Shown: positions 16,837-25,682 of the stretch, piece by piece | How positions within the stretch are numbered: the first letter of the stretch is position 1 | How the letters are laid out: each line of letters begins with the position of its first letter | Assembly: GCA_964459325.1 (NCBI GenBank) | Contig: CAYWKU010000013.1 | Location: 1-64,000 of the forward strand | Length of the DNA stretch: 64,000 nt | From: CAYWKU01 sp964459325 | GTDB lineage: Bacteria; RBG-13-61-14; CAYWKU01 | Direction: 5' to 3' | Program-made: the position numbers and the translations under genes | Notes under the pieces: generated by a model | Database searches by the model: none | What the model was told of the DNA's origin: nothing | The model's input: the letters and a program-made list of their open reading frames with translations, nothing else

Positions 16837-17826
16837 TCAGGGCACCTCGACGTGGTCGAAAATTTCCCGCACCACCCCGTCGGTGGTAACTTCCTCGGCC
16901 TCGGCCTCGAAGCTGAGCAGTATCCGGTGGCGCAGCACGGCGGCCCCGGCGGCCTTAACGTCCTCAGGTACAACGTAGCCCCTCCGTTGCAGGAAGGCGC
17001 GCGCCCGGGCGGCCCGTGCAAGGTAGATGCTGGCGCGGGGACTGGCGCCGTAATCTATGAGACCCCGCAGGCGGTCGAGGCCCACCTTTTCCACGTTGCG
17101 GGTTGCGTCGGTAAGGTGAACGATGTAGTCCTTCACCTTGTCGTCCATGTATACGTGCTCGACGGCCTTTCGGGCTTCCATCATGTGCGCGGGTTCGATG
17201 ACCTTTTCCGCACGGGGAGGCTCGCCGGCGGACATTGTGTCCATTATCCGCCGTTCCTCTTCCACGGTGGGGTAGGTGATTACAAGCTTCAGCATGAACC
17301 TGTCCACCTGGGCTTCCGGGAGGGGATAAGTCCCCTCCTGTTCGATGGGGTTCTGGGTGGCCATCACCATGAAAGGCTCCTCGAGGGGGTAGGTGGTGTC
17401 GCCAATGGTCACCTGGTGCTCCTGCATGGCCTCCAGGAGAGCGCTCTGCACCTTGGCGGGGGCGCGGTTGATTTCGTCGGCGAGTATGAGGTTGGCGAAT
17501 ATAGGGCCTTTCTTGGGCGTAAATTCGCCGGTGCGCTGGTCGAATATGAGGGTGCCTATCAGGTCGGCGGGCAACAGGTCGGGGGTGAACTGTATCCGGT
17601 GGAAGGTCGAGTTTATCGCGTCCGCCAGGGTTCTAATCGTCAGGGTTTTGGCCAGGCCGGGGACTCCTTCGATGAGGACGTGGCCTCCGGTGAGCAACCC
17701 TATAAGCAGCCCTTCCACCATGGAATCCTGCCCGACGATAACTTTCGAGAGCTGGCCTTTCAGGTTGTCTACAAAGGCGCTCTGCTCCTTGACCATTTCA
17801 TTGATAGCGGCAATATCGGCGCTCAT
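16837..17826 (-). CDS. moxR: MoxR-family AAA+ ATPase (329 aa)
   Basis: This is a cytoplasmic AAA+ ATPase. The Walker A is GVPGLAKT (an Ala in place of the usual Gly, normal for MoxR), the Walker B is LILADEINRAP, and sensor 1 is VMATQNPIEQEGTYPLPEAQVDRF, which is diagnostic of the family. A C-terminal lid (PRASIYLARAARARAFLQRRGYVVPEDV) completes the module. MoxR proteins act as chaperone-like regulators that load cofactors or activate VWA-domain partners. The batA/batB VWA proteins and the DUF58 protein in this operon are the obvious clients. Length is standard. Confidence 0.93.
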   Translation of the reverse strand: MSADIAAINEMVKEQSAFVDNLKGQLSKVIVGQDSMVEGLLIGLLTGGHVLIEGVPGLAKTLTIRTLADAINSTFHRIQFTPDLLPADLIGTLIFDQRTGEFTPKKGPIFANLILADEINRAPAKVQSALLEAMQEHQVTIGDTTYPLEEPFMVMATQNPIEQEGTYPLPEAQVDRFMLKLVITYPTVEEERRIMDTMSAGEPPRAEKVIEPAHMMEARKAVEHVYMDDKVKDYIVHLTDATRNVEKVGLDRLRGLIDYGASPRASIYLARAARARAFLQRRGYVVPEDVKAAGAAVLRHRILLSFEAEAEEVTTDGVVREIFDHVEVP

Positions 17827-17832
17827 GACAGT

Positions 17833-18471
17833 TTATCTCCCCTCCCTCGATTTTGATGATTTTGACGCTTCGGGGCCGGAATTTGTTTCCTCAATCTCTT
17901 CGCCGCGTTTGCTTCGTCTTAAATAGAGCAGGGCGGCAGCCACCCCGGCAAGAACGCCCAAAGCTATCAGGCCGAATCCGAGATACCGAGAATAGGGCAA
18001 TGCGCGGGCCTTTTGCAAGGCCGTTCGCGGATTGAAAACTTTTTCGGAAACCTCGACATCGAGGGAGCCGGATGCGAGGGTGAACGCTTCGTCGGTAGAT
18101 TTGTCCACAAGCGTAAATTCAAGAGGCTCTATGGAATAGGCGCCCGGCTCATCGCAGGTGAGATTGTAGGTATAATTTCGGATTGTCATGCGGTCGCTAC
18201 GACTCACTTCAATCCGGTAACTGCCGGAGTGGAGTCTTCGGGGAGGTTCAAAGTCCGGCGGTTTGACGTAATAAGCGTCGGCGGGGCCTCGCCATTTTAC
18301 CCGCGCCACCAGCTCGAACTTTTCCCCGGCTTTCGGGTGAGGCGGATTCAGCACCAGTTCGACGGATGGCTCGACCGAGGCCCCAAAGGAAAGGCTAGCC
18401 CAGAGAATCAAAATGAGGAAGAAAAGGCGCAATGGTTTCAGAATGGATGAGAGTATGAACTTATATTCCAT
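17833..18471 (-). CDS. Small BatD-like membrane protein, first gene of the Bat cluster (212 aa)
   Basis: A signal peptide (LRLFFLILILWASLSFGAS) precedes one beta-sandwich-like domain (VELVLNPPHPKAGEKFELVARVKWRG...), then a single membrane helix (YLGFGLIALGVLAGVAAALLYL) and a short charged cytoplasmic tail. It looks like a miniature BatD, with one domain instead of several. The ATG at 18471 is chosen because the frame above it lacks a ribosome binding site and would place 25 residues before the signal peptide. It ends 6 bases before moxR and so probably leads the operon. No named family is recognised. Confidence 0.65.
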   Translation of the reverse strand: MEYKFILSSILKPLRLFFLILILWASLSFGASVEPSVELVLNPPHPKAGEKFELVARVKWRGPADAYYVKPPDFEPPRRLHSGSYRIEVSRSDRMTIRNYTYNLTCDEPGAYSIEPLEFTLVDKSTDEAFTLASGSLDVEVSEKVFNPRTALQKARALPYSRYLGFGLIALGVLAGVAAALLYLRRSKRGEEIEETNSGPEASKSSKSREGR

Positions 18472-18579
18472 AGCAAATACCTTAAAATGAGGAGATGGAG
18501 CCGCCGTGAAAATCAGCTTTTTTCTTACTTTGAGGAAAGAAAACATGCAATAGACCGGCAGGTACTGTCCGGTTTCATT

Positions 18580-18600
18580 AAAGCCCGTATCAGGACGGGT
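18580..18600 (-). terminator. Hairpin after the aminopeptidase-like gene
   Basis: CCCGT (18584-18588) and ACGGG (18595-18599) form a short stem followed on the minus strand by CTTTAA, directly after the stop at 18604. The stem is short, so this is a weak terminator at best. It marks the border between the AT-rich genes and the Bat operon. Confidence 0.35.
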
Positions 18601-18603
18601 ATG

Positions 18604-19953
18604 CTATTTTATCATCCCTTGTTCCTGTATCAAACCTTTTTCATTAAGTTTATGAAAAAAGTTTAGAACTAAGAATATATCCATGTCTAATTCAAGAGCA
18701 ATATCAACACATGAATTTTTTCCGTTTGCCAACACTTGCATAATTTCAATGTTTTTCATTATTTCAACGTTAAATTCCAATCCGTACCTTGAAAGATATA
18801 ATGGCCCTTTATAATTAAGAGAGGGTATGAAATCTTTCTCGAAGGCTTCAATTATCCTTCTCAAAATCCACACACTTTCAGCCAGATGGTATAAATCAAC
18901 ATTCTCCAGGTTATCGCTGCTGTGGTGATAGTCTCTATGCATCCCTCTTCCAATCCCTATCATTGGGATCATGAAAGAATTTCCATTAAAAAACATTTCA
19001 TCGTTTCCCCATAGCTTACGGTATGGTTTTTCTAAATAGTTTATCAGATGATTTTTAAAAATATTTTTTACAATACAGTCAATCAGAGAATTCCCTTGCA
19101 TAGATGATTGGAACCCCATAAGTTCATGATTGCTTAACATATCCAAATAAATCCCATATCTCAAGTTATCGATTTTTGACTTATGAGCTTTCGAGAGGTA
19201 GGCTGCCGAAGCAAAATATTCAGGTCCGAACAGGAATCTATATGAGTATTTTCTTTCGTTTAATGACTTTAAGTAATTATATTCCTCAATTGCTATGGCG
19301 ATGTTTCCGATTCCATCACTGACTTGGGCTGGATGGCACGTATGCGCCATAAAAAAAATTGTCTCATCTTTTCTTCCCGGCAGGAAAGCATCGACTACCT
19401 TAAGTGTGTTATTGTATTTAAGTTCAGTTTCAATATCGACAATATATGAACTATCATCCATATTCTTTAATATGTTGTATGGGATACTAAACCCCCAATC
19501 CCTTGCTTTATATTTGTATCCGTTATTGTAATGGTAAACAATATCATCCGGCATATTTATATTGGTTGAAATGTGTTTATCAAATAACTCTTCTCTACTT
19601 ATTTCACCTTTAAAACTTGTCGAGTGCGTCCACAAATATAATGGATTCTCGTTAAAGTCGACAATGACATCGCCTTCTTTTGTTCTCAATTGTCCTTTTA
19701 TAACATTCCAATTCTCCGGAATAATCCAACTTAAGCATTCTTCGCAACTATTGGCCTCAACAATATCCGCATCAAGTTCTTTTTTAAGATACTCTACGAG
19801 TTTATCCGTATCTTTATTTACCGCCGTTCTGTTTAATTTCCAGAATTTTTCAATAAATAGCCTCATTTCATCAGTTTTTTTCAACAATTCCTTTGGAAAA
19901 GGATACCTGAATGTTGATAAGGAAGTAATATCCTTTAATTTCTCATGCGTCAT
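18604..19953 (-). CDS. DUF4910/DUF2172-type aminopeptidase-like protein with C-terminal winged helix (449 aa)
   Basis: The layout matches a family of M28-like aminopeptidase proteins found in surface-polysaccharide loci: an N-terminal helical part (DEMRLFIEKFWKLNRTAVN), a PA-like inserted beta region (about 60-170), a zinc-peptidase core (FMAHTCHPAQVSDGIGNIAIAI, then FGPEYFASAAYL and DMLSNHELMGFQSS, later MHRDYHHSSDN), and a winged-helix end (VDIALELDMDIFLVLNFFHKLNEKGLI). The His and Asp of HTCHPAQVSD and the His of HRDYHHS are plausible metal ligands. Codon and base use are strikingly AT-rich compared with the genes on both sides, which suggests recent transfer. With the adjacent sulfotransferase it may belong to a glycan-decorating island. 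Confidence 0.75.
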   Translation of the reverse strand: MTHEKLKDITSLSTFRYPFPKELLKKTDEMRLFIEKFWKLNRTAVNKDTDKLVEYLKKELDADIVEANSCEECLSWIIPENWNVIKGQLRTKEGDVIVDFNENPLYLWTHSTSFKGEISREELFDKHISTNINMPDDIVYHYNNGYKYKARDWGFSIPYNILKNMDDSSYIVDIETELKYNNTLKVVDAFLPGRKDETIFFMAHTCHPAQVSDGIGNIAIAIEEYNYLKSLNERKYSYRFLFGPEYFASAAYLSKAHKSKIDNLRYGIYLDMLSNHELMGFQSSMQGNSLIDCIVKNIFKNHLINYLEKPYRKLWGNDEMFFNGNSFMIPMIGIGRGMHRDYHHSSDNLENVDLYHLAESVWILRRIIEAFEKDFIPSLNYKGPLYLSRYGLEFNVEIMKNIEIMQVLANGKNSCVDIALELDMDIFLVLNFFHKLNEKGLIQEQGMIK

Positions 19954-20208
19954 TTCCTACACCTCAAACATTTATGAACAACCCTATTCAATAAGGGGCT
20001 TTAGATTGTATGAAATACGCCTGTTTCGGGGACGAGGTCTCTCTCAAACAAGTGAGACCAGGACATTAAGCTCCTTGTATAGGTTAATTACCGGGATTTA
20101 AGAGATGAAATCGCCGACGTTTGTTATAACCCCCGATTGCGACAACAAAAACATCAGAACGAAAACCCGTTTCAAAATTTAATAGAAAGGCTCAATCAGA
20201 TAATTGAC

Positions 20209-21429
20209 TTAACTTGTCCCGAATTGCTGATTACCGGTTTTATCGGACAGTATTGAATCATAAACATCAATAAATAAAAAGCATGATTCAATAATATCCT
20301 TATGAGCTCTCATATTTATTCCATCATTATTATAGGTTATTAAATATCTTGTTTGCTCTTTTTGCATTTCAATAGTATTATATAGTTCGTCATTTTTCAC
20401 TATCTTCTTAATCCAGTTTGCCAGTTTATCATCATCCACTCTTGGGGGGGCTAAAACAAAGCTCTTAGGAATACTCTTATCTTTGTTTATTAATTGGTAG
20501 TTGTGAAGCTCCATCTCAAATCCACAAAGTATCTCAATAAGTTGAACCTCGTCTTCACGTAATACTTCTTTCCATTTGTCAATTGACTTTTCATCAAAGG
20601 TAAACTCTCCTTTACCATAGGACGTATTTTGTATCCAGGCATCCCCCTTCCCATCGACGTACTTTGTTAGGTCAATCATGTCCTCATCATACTCAGTCTC
20701 AAGAAATGAACATATCTTCTTTGCAATTTTTTCAGGTTCTCTTATAATATCCTCATAATATATTAAAAGATGATTATCTTTTAACGATTTATCATTTTGA
20801 TAATATTTAGCATATGAAGCAAGTTTTCTCCATTGCTTCGCTAAAAACATCCATGGATATTTTTCTATTCTCGAGTTTTTTGAAGAACAAACGGCTCTTG
20901 GGTCCCTCACAATCTGTATAAACTTCATGTCCGGAAAACATTTCGATAAAGGCCCTATAAATTCGTCGGTCCATACATCTTTGAAACCGACTATTTCCTC
21001 CCGGCCTTTTCCATATTGTTCTTCAATTATATCCAGGAATGATTGTAATATCTCTTTGTAAGTATCTCCAGAAATATTTCCAATATTCTCTGTGACTTTC
21101 GGACAGAACGGACTACTATGCGAGACAGTTTGATTTTTTAATATTTCATGATCACCGGAAAAAGGATAATCAAATGTGCTGTTCTGTATTTCCCTCTTCA
21201 GCATTAATTTATCTTTTGAAAAATAATAATCATCCAATGGAACCTCGGGACTTATTTCCTGCCCTATTTTTTTTGCAATATCGGTTCTATAGTATTTTAA
21301 GAGCGCCTTGCAGGAATCAGAAGCAATAACCATATTATTATGCGCATTGAGCATTCTTCCCAAAAGAGTAGTTCCCGACCTGAACATACCCGAAATGAAC
21401 ACATATTTCTTATTATTTGCTTTGTTCAT
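20209..21429 (-). CDS. Sulfotransferase family protein (406 aa)
   Basis: The 5'-phosphosulfate loop is seen at the N-terminus (FISGMFRSGTTLLGRMLNAH) and the 3'-phosphate motif further on (IQIVRDPRAVCSSKNSR), the two PAPS-binding elements of the P-loop-like sulfotransferase fold. It would transfer sulfate from PAPS to a carbohydrate or another hydroxyl acceptor. The C-terminal third, after DKWKEVLREDEVQLIEILCG, is the usual helical end plus about 80 extra residues. The gene is very AT-rich and lies next to the AT-rich aminopeptidase-like gene, but the downstream rpoH is GC-rich and only 29 bases away. No PAPS synthesis genes are in the window. The acceptor is unknown. Confidence 0.85.
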   Translation of the reverse strand: MNKANNKKYVFISGMFRSGTTLLGRMLNAHNNMVIASDSCKALLKYYRTDIAKKIGQEISPEVPLDDYYFSKDKLMLKREIQNSTFDYPFSGDHEILKNQTVSHSSPFCPKVTENIGNISGDTYKEILQSFLDIIEEQYGKGREEIVGFKDVWTDEFIGPLSKCFPDMKFIQIVRDPRAVCSSKNSRIEKYPWMFLAKQWRKLASYAKYYQNDKSLKDNHLLIYYEDIIREPEKIAKKICSFLETEYDEDMIDLTKYVDGKGDAWIQNTSYGKGEFTFDEKSIDKWKEVLREDEVQLIEILCGFEMELHNYQLINKDKSIPKSFVLAPPRVDDDKLANWIKKIVKNDELYNTIEMQKEQTRYLITYNNDGINMRAHKDIIESCFLFIDVYDSILSDKTGNQQFGTS

Positions 21430-21458
21430 CTATCTATAACTTATGGTATATGAAGGTG

Positions 21459-22310
21459 TTACCCGGGCACCAGGTTGGCTTCGGCCAGGTACCCGCGGAT
21501 TTTCTTGATGGAGCCGGCTTCTATCTGCCTTACCCTCTCGCGGCTGATGTCGAACCGCTCGCCGATTTCCTTGAGAGTAAGCGGTTTTTCGGAAAGCACC
21601 CTGTTTTTCAGGATGAAGCGCTCCTTGTCGTTGAGCTTTTTCATGGCCTTGTTGATGCCGTCGCGCATAAGCTGCCTCTCTTCACTTTCGGCCACCGTAT
21701 CTTCCTGTGTAGGGCCTTCTTCGGCCAGGACGTCGATGTGGGTGGTGGTGGAGTCTTCGTCGAGCTGCACATCCAGGCTGGCGTCCCGGGAGGCCATGCG
21801 AAGCTCCATTTCGGAGACTTCCCCGGGCTTTACGTCCAGCGCATCGGCCAACTCCGCCGCGTCCGGCTCGGCGCCGTCCGCCGAGGTAAGGGCTCTCTTG
21901 GTGTTCTTGAGCTTGGCGAAAATCTTTCGCTGAGCCTGAGTGGTGCCCATTTTTACCAGGCTCCAGCTTTTGAGTATGTAGTTCTGGATCTGGGCCCTTA
22001 TCCACCATACGGCGTAGCTGATGAGCCTGTAGCCGCGCTCGGGGTTGAACTTCTTCACCGCCCTCATCAGCCCCATGTTGCCCTCCTGGATGAGGTCGAT
22101 GAAGTTGAATCCCAGGCCGCGATACTCGGCGGCAATCTTTACCACAAACCGCAGGTTGCTGGTCACCAGCCTCTGGGCGGCGTCGAGGTCGTCGTTTTCC
22201 TTGTACTTTTTGGCAAGTTCAAATTCCTCTTCCCGCGTAAGGAGAGGGAATTTGTTAATCTCGGCCAAATAAGCTTCCAGCGAAGAAGCCTTGGCTACTG
22301 CGACGGTCAT
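21459..22310 (-). CDS. rpoH: RNA polymerase sigma-32-type factor (283 aa)
   Basis: This is a group 3/heat-shock-type sigma-70 factor. Region 1.2/2 is present (SLEAYLAEINKFPLLTREEEFELAKKY; NLRFVVKIAAEYRGLGFNFIDLIQEGNMGLMRAVKKFNPERGYRLISYAVWWIRAQIQNYI), and region 4 ends in a helix-turn-helix (LTLKEIGERFDISRERVRQIEAGSIKKIRGYL). The RpoH box is recognisable as QRKIFAKLKN. Length matches RpoH (about 284). GGAGGAGGGATAGG lies just before the ATG, a strong start. The gene has its own promoter. It would direct heat-shock or envelope-stress transcription; targets in the window cannot be assigned. Confidence 0.92.
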   Translation of the reverse strand: MTVAVAKASSLEAYLAEINKFPLLTREEEFELAKKYKENDDLDAAQRLVTSNLRFVVKIAAEYRGLGFNFIDLIQEGNMGLMRAVKKFNPERGYRLISYAVWWIRAQIQNYILKSWSLVKMGTTQAQRKIFAKLKNTKRALTSADGAEPDAAELADALDVKPGEVSEMELRMASRDASLDVQLDEDSTTTHIDVLAEEGPTQEDTVAESEERQLMRDGINKAMKKLNDKERFILKNRVLSEKPLTLKEIGERFDISRERVRQIEAGSIKKIRGYLAEANLVPG

Positions 22311-22376
22311 GTCCTATCCCTCCTCCGGAGATCTCAATTTTACTTCAAATCACTTGCCTTGTCTGTCAACGGATAC

Positions 22377-22405
22377 AATATAATACCTATTTTCCGGAAT
22401 TTCAA
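22377..22405 (-). promoter_or_regulatory. Sigma-70-like promoter of rpoH
   Basis: On the minus strand: TTGAAA (22405-22400), a 17-base spacer, and TATATT (22382-22377), each one mismatch from consensus. The start site would be near 22370, giving a leader of about 60 bases. Confidence 0.6.
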
Positions 22406-22563
22406 GCCTTAAACTTCTATATTTTAGATGCCGGAAATGTTTATCAGTTGCACAATTTTTGGGCTTTCAGCCCTATTTTCAGTTTTTAGACACGACTTTC
22501 AGGGAAAAAGTTTCATGAATTCGGGCTGTCATGCGTAAACCGTTGAAAATTCAACGGAAAAGC

Positions 22564-24273
22564 TCAATACTCCATATTTTTCAATCCCTCTTCATCCACG
22601 TCGAACACCCTGTCCGAGGGTGGGCTTGGTTCCGATGAAACCCATTCAGGCAACCCGTCGTTACTATGGTCAATGCCGGCCCGCCGGTTGAATTCCCTCT
22701 CTGCCTTCAACACTTTACGTCCCATCTCCACCAGCTCATCCTGCGTAATTTTCCACCCGAACAGCGCATTGAGGAGGTTTACGTACTTCGGCAGATTTGG
22801 CACATCCGGCCCGGCGAACAGGCAAACTCCCAGTTGGTCTATTATGGCCACCTGGGTCTGCAGGTCACGGCTCAGCTCGATTTGACCGTCCGGTTCATTG
22901 AAGTTGACCTTCTTCTCCGGGTCAAGCCCTTTTCGGCCCGGTATTGCCGGGCCTGCCGTGTGGTCGGCGCCCATGGTGGATGTGGCGAAGGTGGCCCCCA
23001 TGCCCTTGAAAGTGCGCGGGTCGTAAGCGGGAAAACTCTGACCCTTGGCTGCCGGCACCCTGTCGATTCCCATAAGCTTGCAGAAGGTGGTCACGCCGCT
23101 GCCGATTGCACGGCCCATCATGCTGCCCCTAGCCACTTCGTTAAGCAGCCCCAGCGCCGCTTCCGCATCCCCGAAGCCGATGAGTCCCGCGTCCATTGCG
23201 ACCCCGAGGGTAGCGCCGGTCTCGATGGTGTCCAGGCCGAAGTCGTCGCAGGCCTTATCCAGCCGGGCGATGGCGTCGAGGTCGTCTATTCCCAGGTTGG
23301 AGCCCATCATGCAGATAGTTTCGTACTCGAGCGAACTGGTCAGGTAATCGCCGTCAGGGCCGGGATATGTGTTCGAGCAACGTATGGGGCAACCGGGTGT
23401 GCAAGCCGCGCTGACGTCGCCGCCCCGGGCTTCTATATTTTCCACCAGCTTCGCCGCGTTGATATTTTCCGCGCCTTCAAAGGCGCCGGAGCGGTAATTC
23501 CGGGTGGGAAAACCCTGCACGGTGTTGGCCACGTCCACCATGTTGGCGGTGCCGAAACGAGTGAGCACCGACCGGGCGCTTCGCAACTCCTCGGTAAACT
23601 CGCGAGTGACAGCCTTGAAAGCCTCCGGGTCGGCAAGTTCCACGTTTTTCTCCGACCGGCTATGAGGGATGACGATAGCCTTAACGGACTTGGCGCCCAT
23701 GACCGCGCCCATGCCTCCCCGACCGGCGGCCCTTCCGGGATGGTCGGAGGTGTCGTTGGCGATGACGCAGGCGCCGGCCAGTTTAAGTTCTCCGGCGGGC
23801 CCGATGCTCAATATGGCCGCCTTCGGCCCGTACTTTTCCTGAAGCCGGCGGTGCACCTCGTAATTGCCCAATCCCACCAGTTCGTCCGCACGCTCGATAC
23901 GGTGGTTTTTTGAGCCGATAATCACGACGTGGGGGTGGAAGTGGTCGGACTTGCCCTCGACGACTATCCCGGCGATGCCCAGCCGCGCCAGCCGATGGGC
24001 CGCTCGCCCGCCGACGTTGCTCTCCTTGATGCCGCCGGTCAGAGGGCTTTTTGCGCCTATCGAGAGCTTGTTCGAGCAAGGGGCGGCGGTGCCCGCGAGT
24101 AGTCCCGGCGCTATGATAAGCTTGTTGGACGGGCCCAGCGGGTTGCTTTCCGGCGGAACTTCCTTCGAGATTATTGTGGATGTAAGCGCCCGCCCGCCGA
24201 GGCCTTCGTACTCGGAAGGCAGGTCGACTTCTTCGATGCGGTCTTCGTTCATATTAAGGCGAATAAGCTTCAC
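22564..24273 (-). CDS. Aldehyde:ferredoxin oxidoreductase, tungsten-dependent family (569 aa)
   Basis: This family binds a tungsten (or molybdenum) bis-pterin cofactor and a [4Fe-4S] cluster and oxidises aldehydes to acids with ferredoxin as partner, in the cytoplasm of anaerobes. The N-terminal domain has the typical opening (YEGLGGRALTSTII...NKLIIAPGLLAGT) and NKLSIGAKSPLTGGIKESNVGG. The cluster ligands are CTPGCPIRC plus a distant Cys in QLGVCLF. Length is slightly below that of the Pyrococcus enzyme (605). I start it at the GTG at 24273, which has AGGGAG 9 bases upstream and aligns with the usual N-terminus; the frame is open to 24321. It has no obvious operon partner. Confidence 0.9.
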   Translation of the reverse strand: MKLIRLNMNEDRIEEVDLPSEYEGLGGRALTSTIISKEVPPESNPLGPSNKLIIAPGLLAGTAAPCSNKLSIGAKSPLTGGIKESNVGGRAAHRLARLGIAGIVVEGKSDHFHPHVVIIGSKNHRIERADELVGLGNYEVHRRLQEKYGPKAAILSIGPAGELKLAGACVIANDTSDHPGRAAGRGGMGAVMGAKSVKAIVIPHSRSEKNVELADPEAFKAVTREFTEELRSARSVLTRFGTANMVDVANTVQGFPTRNYRSGAFEGAENINAAKLVENIEARGGDVSAACTPGCPIRCSNTYPGPDGDYLTSSLEYETICMMGSNLGIDDLDAIARLDKACDDFGLDTIETGATLGVAMDAGLIGFGDAEAALGLLNEVARGSMMGRAIGSGVTTFCKLMGIDRVPAAKGQSFPAYDPRTFKGMGATFATSTMGADHTAGPAIPGRKGLDPEKKVNFNEPDGQIELSRDLQTQVAIIDQLGVCLFAGPDVPNLPKYVNLLNALFGWKITQDELVEMGRKVLKAEREFNRRAGIDHSNDGLPEWVSSEPSPPSDRVFDVDEEGLKNMEY

Positions 24274-24364
24274 TTGTCCGCTCCCTTCAGTGTTAAGGAC
24301 ACGGTTTAAGGATAGTAACAAGATTATTACTACGTCAAGGATGACAGTCTCGGAGTAGGCTTAC

Positions 24365-25285
24365 TTATCTTTGCTGTTTGCGGAACGGCAGGGTGGACAT
24401 CGCAATTGAGCCGAGCTTCCCCCTGCCGGAATTTCGCTCATTCAGATACCTTTTGTACATTTTGTTCTTCAGCCTGAGGGCGGCAACGTCCCGGGAGGTT
24501 ATGTTGAGCTCGCGGCATTTATCCTCGAACATCCGTAGAGCTATATTATATAACTCAATATCAATCTCATTGTTCTTTCTTATAATTCTCAAGGTTTCCG
24601 GGTCCACATCCTCCTTTATCGACTTGTTTTGGGAAACGTTAAACTTTTTATAATATTTATAATATGATTTTTTCCATCCGAGTATTTTAGCAAATGCAAG
24701 CAGACTCTCGTCGAATCTTTCCATGACCCCCGCCAGAATAAACTTTTCTTTAAGGTTTTTTAGCGCCACATCGAGAGCGTTATCCGGAAGGGGCATGTAT
24801 GGAGTGCTTTTGCCCGGCTCCTCCACTCCACTTAGCAATCGGACCTGTCCGTTATGAAGCTCGGTGCTTATTTTGGATGAAACGTAATCTTTAAGGCTCA
24901 TCCCGGAAGATGTAACTTCATCATAAAGATAATGGTGCGGAGTTCGCAAGACATAATAATAATGAGATATTACTCGGTCAACGGGGTTCCTTAATATCGT
25001 TATATAATTACAATCACGATTGAAATATTTGTGCAACCCGAAAGGCATGTGTCCGCTGAATAAATCAATCTTGTCCCTTTCATTCTGCGGCATACGAATA
25101 AGTTCAGTTACGGACTCTATTATATTTTTGCTCAATTGATAAATCGTCTCCCGTGGATACTGGCTAAACAGTACGCTCCTGAAAGTCGAGCCGCCGGCTT
25201 TTGGAATATGCAGAAATATCAGCAGGGGCCGTTTCTGTTTATTGTTTGATGACATCCGGTTCATGGTAAAAACTAATATTAACAT
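24365..25285 (-). CDS. Sulfotransferase family 2-like protein (306 aa)
   Basis: FLHIPKAGGSTFRSVLF is the PAPS-binding loop of the carbohydrate sulfotransferase group that includes heparan-sulfate and chondroitin enzymes, and ITILRNPVDRVISHYYYV is the 3'-phosphate-binding strand and helix. The remaining helical C-terminus (KNLKEKFILAGVMERFDESLLAFAKILGWK) is typical. A basic tail ends the protein. The start could be 25285, 25264 or 25255; all give the full domain. The gene is AT-rich, like the sulfotransferase at 20209-21429, with the GC-rich AOR gene between them. It is a different subfamily, so this is not a simple duplication. Confidence 0.85.
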   Translation of the reverse strand: MLILVFTMNRMSSNNKQKRPLLIFLHIPKAGGSTFRSVLFSQYPRETIYQLSKNIIESVTELIRMPQNERDKIDLFSGHMPFGLHKYFNRDCNYITILRNPVDRVISHYYYVLRTPHHYLYDEVTSSGMSLKDYVSSKISTELHNGQVRLLSGVEEPGKSTPYMPLPDNALDVALKNLKEKFILAGVMERFDESLLAFAKILGWKKSYYKYYKKFNVSQNKSIKEDVDPETLRIIRKNNEIDIELYNIALRMFEDKCRELNITSRDVAALRLKNKMYKRYLNERNSGRGKLGSIAMSTLPFRKQQR

Positions 25286-25450
25286 CCCGGTGGATGTTTA
25301 TCAAGTGCGTGGATGAGACACGGCGCGTTATATATTTTCCGATTATTCGATAAGAAAAAACATTCAGGATTAACTATCAGAGGCCGTTGCAAAACAGGCT
25401 TCAGGGGGAGAAAAGCCTTTTAGCTGTAGCTTCCCGAGAATGTCTTTTCC

Positions 25451-25501
25451 AGACAAGGGGTTTTAACCCCTTGAAATTCAAGGGGCTTAAGCCCCTTGTC
25501 C
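25451..25501. repeat. Palindromic repeat family B, two adjacent copies
   Basis: Two palindromes with CAAGGGG/CCCCTTG arms (25451-25474 and 25479-25501), separated by four bases. Related copies are at 47465-47488, 48778-48800 and 61940-61969. Confidence 0.8.
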
Positions 25502-25656
25502 ATAAACTTTACTGAGCGTAATAATCCATATGCTGTCCAAATCCAAAACCGTTCTTGGACAGGTATGATAGAAAATGTTTTCTTGCGCATTCGCGAGTTG
25601 TTTAAGCCGATTCGTTCAGTTCGGAAAAAGGTAAAATCGCCGGCACGATAATTGCG

Positions 25657-25678
25657 AAAAAGTGGGACATTTTGTCCC
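25657..25678 (-). terminator. Rho-independent terminator of glmS
   Basis: On the minus strand GGGACA/TGTCCC (25664-25678) with a 3-base loop is followed by ACTTTTTC. It lies about 80 bases after the glmS stop. Confidence 0.65.
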
Positions 25679-25682
25679 AGAG

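Noticed and set aside
22666..23913. 415-residue plus-strand frame opposite the AOR gene
   Set aside because: It is a codon-bias shadow of a GC-rich gene: His/Gly/Val-rich, without domains, on the strand opposite a well-supported enzyme.
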